Below are positions 1 to 8,821 of a stretch of DNA of 64,000 nt, piece by piece. How positions within the stretch are numbered: the first letter of the stretch is position 1; the number at the start of each line of letters is the position of its first letter. This DNA comes from Halovulum marinum (GTDB lineage Bacteria; Pseudomonadota; Alphaproteobacteria; Rhodobacterales; Rhodobacteraceae), in contig NZ_WIND01000006.1 of the NCBI RefSeq assembly GCF_009697225.1, positions 1-64,000 of the forward strand, read 5' to 3'. Position numbers and translations under genes: made by a program. Below the pieces are notes generated by a model. That model did no database searches. It was not told the DNA's origin and saw only the letters and a list, made by a program, of their open reading frames with translations.

Positions 1-81
1 AGATCGAAACCGACCAGCAGGGGCAGAGAGTAGCTTAAATCGCGTAGGAAACTGTCCAACGAATGGGGAGTAGCTCAATGA

Positions 82-397
82 TCACGGGACATCTCGGACG
101 ACCTCCGGCCTCGCGGTGGCGGTCAGACAAATCACCGGAACGGGATCGGCATCGCCCGCCGTCTCCTTGATGAACCGCGAAACATAGCGGTAGTCCGGAC
201 GGACGTCGTGCCCCCGAAACGCGATGCGCCTCGTCCAATACCCAGAGCCCTATCTCGCGCTGCCTGAGGACCGACCGCACCGAGACGCTGCGCAGCTGCT
301 CGGGCGAGATCGGCAGCATCGCAGCCTCGCCCATTCGCACTTTCTCCAGTGCGTCCTGGCGCTCGGGCAGTGAGAGCATTCCGTTCACGGTGCCCCT
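82..397 (-). pseudogene. RecQ-type DNA helicase remnant
   Basis: The minus strand encodes the middle of a RecQ-family helicase domain: a stretch ending in WVLDEAH (motif II, DEAH box), then, in another frame, GHDVRPDY and CLTATA (motif III). The two parts are out of frame at about 220-235, where one or a few bases (probably a Trp codon) were lost. The homology begins abruptly near 397, without the Walker A region, and stops at a TGA at 82-84 soon after motif III, so both ends are missing. It cannot make a working helicase. That it is RecQ follows from the order and spacing of DEAH, GHDxRPxY and LTATA. What removed the ends is not visible. Confidence 0.75.
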
Positions 398-401
398 CGG
401 C

Positions 402-908
402 TCAGCTTGATGGCGGCGCCGCGGCGAGTTGCGCTTTGTAGCTCTGGAGGCGGGCGTTGGCGTTGGCGTCGACGAGCAGGAGAACCGTGAACATGGCGAT
501 GGCGGTGATCAGCCCCGCCCGCCACGGCGGCGTGTCAAGAAACGGGACCAGCAGGGCGCAAAGGGCGATGATGGCGGGAAATACGCGGAACACCGCGATC
601 CGGTAGTCCTTCAGCACCTTGTCGGTCCGGGCGATCTCGGCGACGAGGAAAGCCTGGCTATCGCCTGCGTGCAAAGCGGGGATGGCAGCGAGGCGCACCC
701 GGGCGGGGAAGAACGGCCCCGCCCCGAGGATCAACAGCAGCCCGCTCGCCACCAGCATGGGGAGCACGAAGGCGCGCGCCATGTCGGTCGTGCCCAGTTG
801 CCGGAAGCCGAGGCCTGCCAGAAGAAAGGCCAGCCCGAAGGCGACGAAGACGGCGGCAGAGAGCACCTCTGCCCGGCCCGAGTCGGTGGCCGCTTTCACG
901 ATATCCAC
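402..908 (-). CDS. Hypothetical four-helix membrane protein
   Basis: A 168-residue protein that I do not recognise. It has about four hydrophobic segments, near residues 17-36, 46-66, 108-125 and 130-147, with a polar middle around residues 70-105 and an Ala/Pro/Ser tail, so it probably lies in the inner membrane. Its stop lies right beside the truncated RecQ remnant, and it is read in the same direction as the SDR gene 69 bp upstream, with which it could share a transcript. An overlapping plus-strand frame of equal length is Arg/Gln/Gly-rich and is taken as a shadow. Function unknown. Confidence 0.5.
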   Translation of the reverse strand: MDIVKAATDSGRAEVLSAAVFVAFGLAFLLAGLGFRQLGTTDMARAFVLPMLVASGLLLILGAGPFFPARVRLAAIPALHAGDSQAFLVAEIARTDKVLKDYRIAVFRVFPAIIALCALLVPFLDTPPWRAGLITAIAMFTVLLLVDANANARLQSYKAQLAAAPPSS

Positions 909-977
909 GGATATGCCTCGCGATTGAAACCTTGATGCCTGCCCGGAGCGGGCCGGGCCGCAGCGTCCTTATGTTGC

Positions 978-1925
978 TCAGAGCGCCCAGTGGAAGCCGG
1001 TGGCCTGCTCCGACACCTCCCAGAGGCGGGCCATGACGGGCTTGTCATGGGCATGCGGCTCCAGCTTGCCCTTGCCGACCGGACCGCCGGTTTGCATCCG
1101 GCCCGTCGGGCCGTAGAGGGCGCGCTGCTCCAGCCCGTCCTCTGTGGCGCACATGACTTCCGGATAGGCGCCCTTCGCGGCGGATTGCACGAAGGGCGTC
1201 TTGGTCATCAGCCACCAGGTCAGGCGTGTCATCCTCCCCCCGCTGGTGCTGATCAGCGAGGTGGCGGAGGCGCCGGGATGACAGACATGGACCGCGACGT
1301 TCCTGCCGGCCGCCTTCACCCGGTCCTGAAGCTCGTAGGCGAACATCATCTGCGCCAGCTTGCTCTGGCTGTAGACCGGGTTCGGGCTGTAGTTCCTGTC
1401 CCAGTTCATGTCGTCGAACTGGATCGTCTTGATCCCCATGTTGTAGCCCAGACTGGCCACGACGACGATCCGGCCCTTCGCTTCCTCGATGCGGTCCAAG
1501 AGCATCCCGCACAGGACGAAATGGCCGTAGTGGTTGGTGCCGAGCTGGCTCTCGAAACCGTCCTTGGTGAATTTCTGCGTGGGCACCTGGGCGATGGCGG
1601 CATTGCAGATCAGCGCGTCGATGCGCGGCACGGTCTTCAGCACCTCTTCGGCGGCGGCGCGGACCGAGGCCAGCTCGGCGAGGTCCATGCGGACGAAGCT
1701 TACCTCGGCATCCGCGCCGTATTCCTGCTTCAGCTCGCGCACAGCGACCGCCGACTTCTCGGCGCTGCGGTTCAGCATCACCACCTTCGCGCCCTTCGAC
1801 AGAAGGATGCGCGCGGCCTGGAAGCCTGCGCCGGTATTGGCGCCGGTGATGACATGGGTCTTGCCGGCGAGGTTGCCGAGGCGCTCGGGCGTCCAGCCCT
1901 CGGGGCCGAATTGGGTGTGTTTCAT
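978..1925 (-). CDS. Short-chain dehydrogenase/reductase (SDR)
   Basis: A 315-residue NAD(P)-dependent oxidoreductase of the classical SDR fold, in the subgroup resembling retinol/WW-domain oxidoreductases. Visible motifs are TGANTGAG at residues 27-34 (nucleotide binding), CNAA at 107-110, NHYGHF at 131-136, the catalytic Ser at about 158, and YSQSK at 185-189 carrying the Tyr and Lys of the active site. The substrate cannot be told from sequence. It is divergent from a TetR gene, and the intervening 140 bp carry two near-identical inverted repeats, so the TetR protein probably represses it. The start at 1925 fits the conserved beginning of the Rossmann fold. Confidence 0.85.
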   Translation of the reverse strand: MKHTQFGPEGWTPERLGNLAGKTHVITGANTGAGFQAARILLSKGAKVVMLNRSAEKSAVAVRELKQEYGADAEVSFVRMDLAELASVRAAAEEVLKTVPRIDALICNAAIAQVPTQKFTKDGFESQLGTNHYGHFVLCGMLLDRIEEAKGRIVVVASLGYNMGIKTIQFDDMNWDRNYSPNPVYSQSKLAQMMFAYELQDRVKAAGRNVAVHVCHPGASATSLISTSGGRMTRLTWWLMTKTPFVQSAAKGAYPEVMCATEDGLEQRALYGPTGRMQTGGPVGKGKLEPHAHDKPVMARLWEVSEQATGFHWAL

Positions 1926-1978
1926 GTCTCTGATCTCTCGATGGGGCAGTCAGGCGACGCGGTACCTGCGCTTGTGTT

Positions 1979-1998
1979 TGTAAACCGTTGTGTTTACA
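1979..1998. promoter_or_regulatory. Operator candidate 1 (TGTAAAC-N6-GTTTACA)
   Basis: A perfect 7-bp inverted repeat with a 6-bp spacer lies between the divergent SDR and TetR genes. The arms are identical to those of a second site whose centre is exactly 40 bp away. Such symmetric sites are typical for TetR-family dimers. The binding protein is inferred to be the adjacent TetR. Confidence 0.75.
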
Positions 1999-2018
1999 TA
2001 TGGCAGAGTGGCGGTCGA

Positions 2019-2038
2019 TGTAAACACCTGAGTTTACA
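2019..2038. promoter_or_regulatory. Operator candidate 2 (TGTAAAC-N6-GTTTACA)
   Basis: The second copy of the inverted repeat, with the same 7-bp arms and a different 6-bp spacer, ends 27 bp before the TetR start codon. Centre-to-centre spacing of 40 bp is close to four helical turns, which would put two bound dimers on the same face of the DNA. Confidence 0.75.
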
Positions 2039-2065
2039 AAACTGCGCCGTGACGAGGCGGAAAAG

Positions 2066-2662
2066 ATGAAACTCACTGAAAAGAAACGAAAAGATATTCT
2101 GGATGCGGCGGTCCGGGAATTCCGCGAACAGGGCTTTCCCGCCGCACGGGTGAATCGCATCGCCGAGCTGGCAGAGGTGTCCAAGCGCACGCTCTACAAA
2201 CATTTCGAAAGCAAGGAGATGCTGTTCCAGGCGATCACCGATGTCCTGCTGGAGGAAATCGCCACCGTTCCGAAGCTGCATTTCACGCCGGAGGTGCCGC
2301 TGCGGGAACAGCTGGTCGCCGCGGTGAAAGACAATGTCGCGCATCTGACCGCCGAGCACTACATGGGTCTGAACCGGCTGGTGATGTCAGAGCTTCTGCG
2401 CGATCAGGACCTGGCACAGGCCTTCCTTGCCAAGGCGGCCGCGCAGGACGGTCCCGTTACGGGGCTGATTTCCCAAGCGATGCAGGCCGGCGCGTTGCGC
2501 CAGGCCAAACCGGGATTTGCCGCGGGTCAGCTTCTGGCGATGGCGAAGCATTTCCTGGTCTGGCCGGAGTTTCTGATGGGTGCGAAGGCGGAGGTCGACC
2601 CGGATGCGGTCATCGCCGACTGCGTGGACATGTTCCTCGCACATTACGGCCCGGAGGGCTGA
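2066..2662 (+). CDS. TetR family transcriptional regulator
   Basis: A 198-residue regulator with an N-terminal TetR helix-turn-helix. Residues about 20-55 read as a variant of the family pattern, including AARVNRIAELAEVSKRTLYK followed by HFESKE. The C-terminal part resembles the AefR-like ligand domain. The ATG at 2066 is preceded by a purine-rich stretch (GAGGCGGAAAAG). It is divergent from the SDR oxidoreductase and probably represses both genes through the twin operators between them. The inducer is unknown. Confidence 0.9.
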   Translation: MKLTEKKRKDILDAAVREFREQGFPAARVNRIAELAEVSKRTLYKHFESKEMLFQAITDVLLEEIATVPKLHFTPEVPLREQLVAAVKDNVAHLTAEHYMGLNRLVMSELLRDQDLAQAFLAKAAAQDGPVTGLISQAMQAGALRQAKPGFAAGQLLAMAKHFLVWPEFLMGAKAEVDPDAVIADCVDMFLAHYGPEG

Positions 2663-2693
2663 CGGCGCCTGTCCCGCAGCCATCGGCGTGAAT

Positions 2694-2952
2694 GATCAGC
2701 AGCCGGGCCGGTTTTCTGCGCTGGTCCGGTCTGCCAAGGCGACGACATTGTCTGAGGAAAAGTCAGGCCACGAACGCATTGCCGCGATCAAACAAGCGCA
2801 AGAGATCAGGAATGTGTTTTGCCACGGCTCATGGCGGACACCCGACTGTGACGGACGTACCATGCCTCTATTCGGTATAAAGCGAAACGAGATCTTCGAC
2901 CCACCAATTGTTGTTGGTTCCCTCCAACAAGTGCAAAGCCACGTTGCGGGCG
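2694..2952 (+). pseudogene. Remnant of a HEPN-like hypothetical protein
   Basis: One plus-strand frame, without its own start, reads like the C-terminal part of a real protein: HERIAAIKQAQEIRNVFCHG, then W and a PLFGIKRNEIFD segment. The RNVFCH at 2808-2825 matches the R-x4-H signature found in HEPN-type RNases and related proteins. The frame fades out where the IS1595-type remnant begins near 2940, which suggests truncation by that insertion. There is no upstream half in this window. The HEPN assignment rests on one short motif and is tentative. Confidence 0.35.
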
Positions 2953-3247
2953 TCTTCCTGGCCGCGCCGCGTCCGGGGTGACCGCGCGGGCGGCCGGGGC
3001 CGAAACGGCTCGCGTCGATCTCGACCTGGCCGCGGAACGGGCAGTCGGCCTCGGCCAGGAGGGCCATGCGCAATCGCAGCAGCGTGTAGATCGCGGCCGC
3101 TGTCTTGTGGTAGAGGCCGGCCAGGATGGCGGCCCTGTCGGCAGTGATGACGAGGGCGAAATGGCGCGCGAGATCGCGGAATTTGCGCCCGGAGATTCTC
3201 CCCCGAAACAACAGCGGGTTTTCTGAGCCATAGGAGCACCTTAACAT
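2940..3247 (-). pseudogene. IS1595-type transposase remnant
   Basis: The minus strand gives about 100 residues of an ISXO2/IS1595-like transposase: GRISGRKFRDLA, a segment with HKTAAAIYTLLRLRMAL, then FRGQVEIDASRFGPGRPRG, which contains the first catalytic Asp region of these DDE enzymes (usually VEVDE-x-YFG). After GRGAARKTP the homology ends in frameshifted sequence. The N-terminal zinc-binding part and the C-terminal half are absent, so the element is dead. Terminal inverted repeats were not found. Confidence 0.7.
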
Positions 3248-3696
3248 GCTCTCAGAGTCACTCAGCTGGAATGGACCCTTATAAAGAAAAGGAGGCCGCC
3301 TTCCCGCTTCAGGCCTTGCCTCGCTACCCTGAGCGAAAAACCAGAATAGCCCCCAGTCGGTTAACTGCGGTGATCCCCATCAATGCAAGCCCCAACCCGG
3401 GATATGCCAGGAAAGACATCTACCGTTAGCCGCGGCACCCGTATGCCATGGACTACGTCGCAGTGCATCCCGATCAGTGGCGCAAGTACGGAGGTCTCAG
3501 CCACCGGTACCATCCTTTCGCCGAGCCCGATCGGATCGCAGCCCAAGTCATCAACGATCAGAATTGTGATCGGAATCGTGCCGTGCCCAAGGCTCATGAG
3601 TTGCAGGCGGCAGGTGCCATTGAATGGCAATATGTGGGGCTGCAAAGCATGGCAAAGAAGAAACTCCATGCCTGCAAATCACTTTGCCTATCAGAA
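3248..3696. other. Intergenic stretch, no clear gene
   Basis: About 450 bp between the IS1595 remnant and tRNA-Gly, visibly more AT-rich than the core chromosome. A minus-strand frame at 3361-3669 could encode 102 residues with a plausible hydrophobic run (ITILIVDDLGCDPIGLGER), but I do not recognise it and saw no clear ribosome binding site. It is left unassigned and may be another gene remnant. Confidence 0.3.
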
Positions 3697-3770
3697 TGGA
3701 GCGGGCAGCGGGAATCGAACCCGCACCAAGAGCTTGGAAGGCTCGTGTGATACCATTTCACCATGCCCGC
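3697..3770 (-). tRNA. tRNA-Gly(TCC)
   Basis: Read on the minus strand this is a 74-nt tRNA with the acceptor pair GCGGGCA/TGCCCGC, a T-arm loop TTCGATT, an anticodon loop CTTCCAA (anticodon TCC, reading GGA) and an encoded CCA at the 3' end (3697-3699). It stands between IS remnants on both sides, a typical setting for a tRNA used as an insertion neighbourhood. No duplicated tRNA 3' end was seen near it. Confidence 0.93.
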
Positions 3771-3949
3771 TCAACAGGAGGTGGCGTAAGTCATGGGCGG
3801 CGGTCCGTCAAGCCGGATGTACCGCACCGCGCTGCCCAGCGAGGAGGGGCGGCCGGATTGCGGGTGCCGGCCGCCGCTGCCGCGCTGCGCCCGGCGGCCA
3901 GCATGACAAGTGCGCCGGCGCCGGTGATCGCCAGCACGTCCAGCAGCAG

Positions 3950-4317
3950 CGCCGCCAGCGGCAGCCGGCGGCGATCACCCTCTCGCCCGGGCAGGCCTCG
4001 GACAAGGCCGCGGTGGCGGCGCTTCTGGGCGCGCATCCGGCCCCGGGAGACGTCGTGGCCGACCGGGGCCGCGATGCCCGCGCGATCCTGGAGCTGATCG
4101 CCGCGCGGGGCGGACGCGGCCATATCCCCACGCAGCACGTCCCGAGAACCGTCGATCCCGCGACCAACCGCCGGCGCAAGCTCGTCGAGCGGTTCTTCGC
4201 CAAGCTCGAGCACTTCCGGAAGATCGCCACGCGCCATGAGAAAACCACCCGAAGCCAGCTGGCCGCAGTCCTCATCGCCTGTTCACGCCACTGGATGTGG
4301 GATTGTGAGTCCGCATC

Positions 4318-4321
<4 letters not shown>
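3950..4321 (+). pseudogene. IS5-family (IS427-like) transposase C-terminal remnant
   Basis: The plus strand encodes the C-terminal third of an IS5-family transposase: a segment with LSPGQASDKAAV, ADRGRDARAILELIAARG containing the second catalytic Asp, and LVERFFAKLEHFRKIATRHE containing the catalytic Glu (the usual RNLVERFFNKLKHFR pattern). The N-terminal part is missing. Its TAG stop at 4319-4321 overlaps the stop codon of the convergent ABC ATPase gene within one CTAG. No right-hand terminal repeat remains, so the end of the element has been lost. Confidence 0.75.
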
Positions 4322-5057
<736 letters not shown>

Positions 5058-5058
<1 letters not shown>

Positions 5059-6086
5059 CACGACCGTCTCCGCGCGGCGGCGTACTGGTCGAAGGCCACG
5101 GCGGCGACCAGGATCAGGCCGATGACGATCTGCTGGATGAAGGACGACACGTTCATCAGCACCAGCCCGTTGCGCAGCACGCCGATCAGCAGCGCGCCGA
5201 CCACGGTGCCGAACACCCCGCCGACGCCGCCGAACAGCGAGGTGCCGCCGATCACCACCGCGGCGATCACGTCCAGTTCCAGCCCCAGCCCGGCCACCGC
5301 CTCGGCCGAATTCAGCCGCGCCGACAGCAGGAAGGTGGCCAGCCCGCAGGCGAAGCCGACGATGACGTAGACCAGCCAGGTGACGCGCCGCACCGGCACG
5401 CCGTTCTCCTCGGCGGCGCGCGGATTGGCGCCGACCGCGTAGACGTGCAGCCCGAACCGGGTGTGGCGCAGCACGATGTGGGCGATCAGCGCGGTGACCG
5501 CGAAGATGACCACCGGGATCGGCACGGTGGCGATCCGCCCCTGCCCCCACCAGGTGTAGGCCGGGCTGAAGCCGCTGATCGGCCCGCCGCCCGAGAACAG
5601 CAGCGCCGCGCCGCGGAACGCGGTCAGCCCGCCCAGCGTGACCACGAACGGCGGCACCCGCAGGCGCGTCACCGCCCAGCCCTGCAGCGCGCCGCCGGCC
5701 ATGCCGACCGCCGCCGCCGCCAGGAACGCAAGGATCACCGGGTTGCCGGCATCGACGCTTGCGCCGACCGCGAACCGGTCCTCCAGCCCGCCCTTGGCGA
5801 CATAGGCCCCGACCAGACCGGACAGCGCGACCAGCGCGCCGACCGACAGATCGATCCCTGCGGTGAGGATCACGAAGGTCATGCCGATCGCGATCAGCCC
5901 CGAGATCGACACCTGCCGCAGCACGTTCATCAGGTTGAAGGCGCTGAGGAACCGCGGCTCGAGCAGCGCGAACACGACCACCAGCGCGACCAGGAAGATC
6001 ACCGCCGAATGGCGCGCGGCGAAGCCGACCGCGTCGAACGGTTCGGCCCGCGCGGCCGAACCGATGGTTTCGTCCTGCCTGCTCAT
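5058..6086 (-). CDS. Sugar ABC transporter permease (RbsC/FrcC-like)
   Basis: A 342-residue inner-membrane permease of the BPD_transp_2 family with about eight to ten hydrophobic segments. The family hallmark around GMTFVILTAGIDLSVGALVA (residues about 73-92) is intact, and so is the later EENGVPVRR/TWLVYVIVGF region. It follows the binding-protein gene after 25 bp and overlaps the ATPase gene by the ATGA, so the three form one operon. By family it transports ribose, fructose, xylose or a related sugar; the sequence does not decide which. Confidence 0.9.
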
Positions 6087-6111
6087 CCGGTGGATCCGGT
6101 GCGCCGAAGGC

Positions 6112-7047
6112 TCAGTTGATCTCGCCGAGGCGCTCGGCCTGGTCGATGTTGTCCTGGGTGATCGCGATCGGCGTCAGCAGCATCTCCGGTTCCGGCTCGG
6201 TGCCGTTGCGCAGGTACTCGATCATCGCGTTCAGCGCGTTCCGGCTCTGGCCGCCCGGCATCTGCTCGATCGTCGCGGTCAGGGTGCCGTTCTGGATCGC
6301 GGCCAGCGCCTCGGGCAGCGCGTCGAAGCCGATGATGGCGATGTCGAGGCCCTGCTCCTGCACCACCTGCATCGCTCCCAGCGCCATGTCGTCGTTCGCG
6401 GCGACGATCACGTCCGGCGGGCTGTCGAGCCCGGCGAGGATCGCCTCGGTCACGCTGGCGCCCTCCTCGCGGGCGAAGTTGGCGGTCTGCTCGGCGACGA
6501 ACTCGTACTTGTCGGCCATGCCGTCCAGCACGTTGTGGACGCCCTGGTTGCGGTCGATCGCCGGGCTGGAGCCGGGCTGGCCCTGCAGGTTCACGATCCG
6601 CGCGCCGTCGGGATACATGTCGACGATCAGCTGGCCCTGCGCCTCGCCGCCCTTGACGTTGTCGGCGCCGACATGCGCCAGCAGCCCCTCGACGCCGTCG
6701 ACCCGCCGGTCGATGGTCACCACCGGAATGCCGGCCTGGACCGCCTGGCTGACCGCCGGGGCCATCGCCACCGAATCCAGCGGGCTGATCACCAGCCCGT
6801 CGACGCCGCTGGTGATCGCGGCCTCGACGTCCGCGGTCTGCTTGGTGGTCTGGTTCTGGCCGTCGTAGTTCTGCACCGTCACGCCCAGAGTCTCGGCCTC
6901 GGCGTTGAACTGGTTCTGCATGTGGACGAAGAACGGGAAGCCGAGACTGGGCACGGAAAACGCGATGGTCTCGCCCTGCGCCAGTGCGGCGTGACCCGAA
7001 AACACGGTGACGGCTGCGGCGACGGCCGCGAAAATCGAGCGTTTCAT
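6112..7047 (-). CDS. Periplasmic sugar-binding protein of ABC transporter
   Basis: A 311-residue substrate-binding protein of the periplasmic binding protein/LacI sugar-binding fold. It has a clear signal peptide (KR, hydrophobic core, cut after about residue 23 in HAALA-QG). The mature protein starts with the usual ETIAFSVPSLGFPF strand; further family features are GLVISPLDSVA, VVTIDRRVDG and VIVAANDDMALG near residues 205-220. It is the first gene of the frcBCA-like operon and is preceded by a GGGGGGAAC purine tract just before the start. No regulator or kinase gene of the usual sugar cluster is nearby. Confidence 0.92.
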   Translation of the reverse strand: MKRSIFAAVAAAVTVFSGHAALAQGETIAFSVPSLGFPFFVHMQNQFNAEAETLGVTVQNYDGQNQTTKQTADVEAAITSGVDGLVISPLDSVAMAPAVSQAVQAGIPVVTIDRRVDGVEGLLAHVGADNVKGGEAQGQLIVDMYPDGARIVNLQGQPGSSPAIDRNQGVHNVLDGMADKYEFVAEQTANFAREEGASVTEAILAGLDSPPDVIVAANDDMALGAMQVVQEQGLDIAIIGFDALPEALAAIQNGTLTATIEQMPGGQSRNALNAMIEYLRNGTEPEPEMLLTPIAITQDNIDQAERLGEIN

Positions 7048-7928
7048 GAAGTTCCCCCCCAGGGTGCGTTATGATTGTGATGCGCCGCGTGCGCGGCTTT
7101 GTGCGCGGTATCGAGCGCTGCGATCATGCGAGGCAGCCTCGATTCGTGTCAAGCAAGCCACGCTGCGGAAAGGATTTCGCCGGCGCGGCGGCTTCTCGCC
7201 CATCCGCCGCAGGACCGCGCCTCGGCCGGACCGTTCACGTCGGCCTTGCTGCGTCCTGTCCCGGCAGCGCCAATGGCGCAGAGCGTCGATCGGTGCGGTT
7301 GCAGCGGTACACCGGGTTGGGGAGCGCCATGACCAGGCCGCGTATCCTGACCCCCGGCGGTGCGGGATCCTGCGGTCACACCTGGCCGACAGGTCATGTG
7401 CGCGAGCAGCGACGACGCCATCGTCTTCGACAGCCTGATGACCGGCTTTCGCGGGAACCGCGAAAAGCTGATTGCGGGTTCCATGCCGGCGCCAAGGTAT
7501 CTCGCGGCATCGGCGGTCCGGTCCTTCTCATCGCATCTGCGCCCGAGCCCGATTTCCCGAGGTGTGCGGCGAGATGGTGGGCCCGGTTTGTCATCGCCAC
7601 TCGGTCGTCTTCCGCCATTCCCTTGCCGATCTGCGGCAAGGAGATGGTGTTCAACCTGCAATGGCCACGTTCCCTGTGATGATCGCCCATGCGATCCGCG
7701 CAGTCTTCGGCAAGGTCTCATCATCTCCGACGGGAACCCGCTCCTGTTTCTCGCCAGCCCCATCGCTGCAGTGCTGTCGGCACCGACAGGGTTCATCCCC
7801 TTCAGCTTGGCAGGTGGCACGCGCATCATGGTGGACATCTGTCGCCCATTGCGCCGCTCCAATTAGGCCCATGATCACGGAGTCCACTGACAGATTTGTG
7901 GCCTCTCCCGCGGCATTCTCCGTCACTG
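7048..7928. other. 880-bp stretch without an intact gene
   Basis: The right part (about 7400-7860, minus strand) shows protein-like pieces in shifting frames, for example a piece beginning MSTMMRVPPAKLKGMN and another with LPQIGKGMAEDDRVAM. This suggests one or two decayed genes downstream of the broken UxaA gene, but I could not name the families. The left part (7048-7330) is the likely promoter region of the sugar-binding protein gene. No tRNA or strong terminator was seen. Confidence 0.4.
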
Positions 7929-8450
7929 TCACAGTGCTGCCGTAACCCTTGGCGCGATCAGCTGGCCTTCGGTCCAGTGTTCGGCGCGCGTCGGTTCGCC
8001 TGCCACGACCGCGCGCACGGCCCGGTGAATCCGGTCCGCACCCGCATCCAGATCCTCGGCACCGGTCAGCAGCGCGGCAACATCGACGTCTATGCTGTCC
8101 GCCCAGCGGTCCAGCGTCGCCGGGTTGCCGCAGACCTTCAGCGTCGGCATCAATGGCATGCCCGAGGGATTGAAGACACCCATCGCGAACAGTCCGACCT
8201 GCGCGCCCCCAAGCGCCATTCCGGTCAGCGAGGTCGGGCTGAAGAACGGCGTGTCCATGAAATGGAGGCCCGGCGCCGCCGGCCGGTCCGCGAACCCGAG
8301 ACATCCGGCAAAGCCGCTCCGCCCGATCTTGCTGAGCGGGCCCATGGTCTTTTCGGTCAGGGTGGTCAGCCCGGCTTCGATGTTTTCCTGCGTCGGGTTC
8401 ACCCCGCGATAGTCCTGCCCGGTCTCGAGCATCAGGCGCTCTTCCCGCTC
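7929..8450 (-). pseudogene. UxaA-family dehydratase, C-terminal remnant
   Basis: The minus strand encodes roughly the last 170 residues of an altronate/galactarate dehydratase-type protein: GLTTLTEKTMGPLSKIGRSG, then FMDTPFFSPTSLTGMALGGA and a normal-looking end to the TGA at 7929. About two thirds of the usual protein is missing at the N-terminus. Upstream the sequence passes directly into an aldehyde dehydrogenase fragment in another frame, so the junction near 8450-8466 is a deletion scar. With the neighbouring TRAP and ALDH fragments it points to a lost sugar-acid uptake and degradation locus. Confidence 0.75.
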
Positions 8451-8465
8451 GTCGCGTGGAAGAGG

Positions 8466-8811
8466 CCGTCACGCCGGGCACCTGCGAGGGCAGCACCTCG
8501 CCGATCGGCGCACCGGCGCGGGCGACGGTCATCCGGCCCTCGGCGATGCCCTTGCCGATCTCGCCACGGCTTTCGGCCATCGGCTTGCCCATCTCGGCGG
8601 TGATCGACGCGGCGATGTCCTCGGTGCGGGCTTCCAGCGCGTCGAGGAACCGGGCGACGACCCGGCCGCGTTCGGGCTGGGGAACCTTCGCCCAGTCCGC
8701 CTGTGCCGCGCGGGCCGCTGCCACGATGCCGTCCAGCGCGTCGGCTGGTGTCGTCGCAAGTGTCGCGACGATTTCGGACGGCCGTGCCGGATTGCGGATT
8801 TCGATGGTCGT
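8466..8811 (-). pseudogene. Aldehyde dehydrogenase, N-terminal remnant
   Basis: About 115 residues of the N-terminal part of an NAD(P)-dependent aldehyde dehydrogenase: an EIRNPARPSEIV start, a segment ending in AARAAQADWAKV, and ITAEMGKPMAESRGEIGKG, typical of the succinate-semialdehyde/ketoglutarate-semialdehyde type. A good ribosome binding site (GAGGTGG) is followed four bases later by ACG at 8811-8809 where an ATG would be expected, so even the start may be mutated. The catalytic Cys and Glu regions are deleted; the frame runs out-of-phase into the UxaA fragment. A ketoglutarate-semialdehyde dehydrogenase would fit a sugar-acid pathway. Confidence 0.72.
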
Positions 8812-8821
8812 TGAACCACCT

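Noticed and set aside
3361-3669. 102-residue minus-strand frame beside tRNA-Gly
   Set aside because: Some natural-looking sequence, but no recognised family, no good ribosome binding site and a setting full of gene debris; only mentioned in the gap entry.
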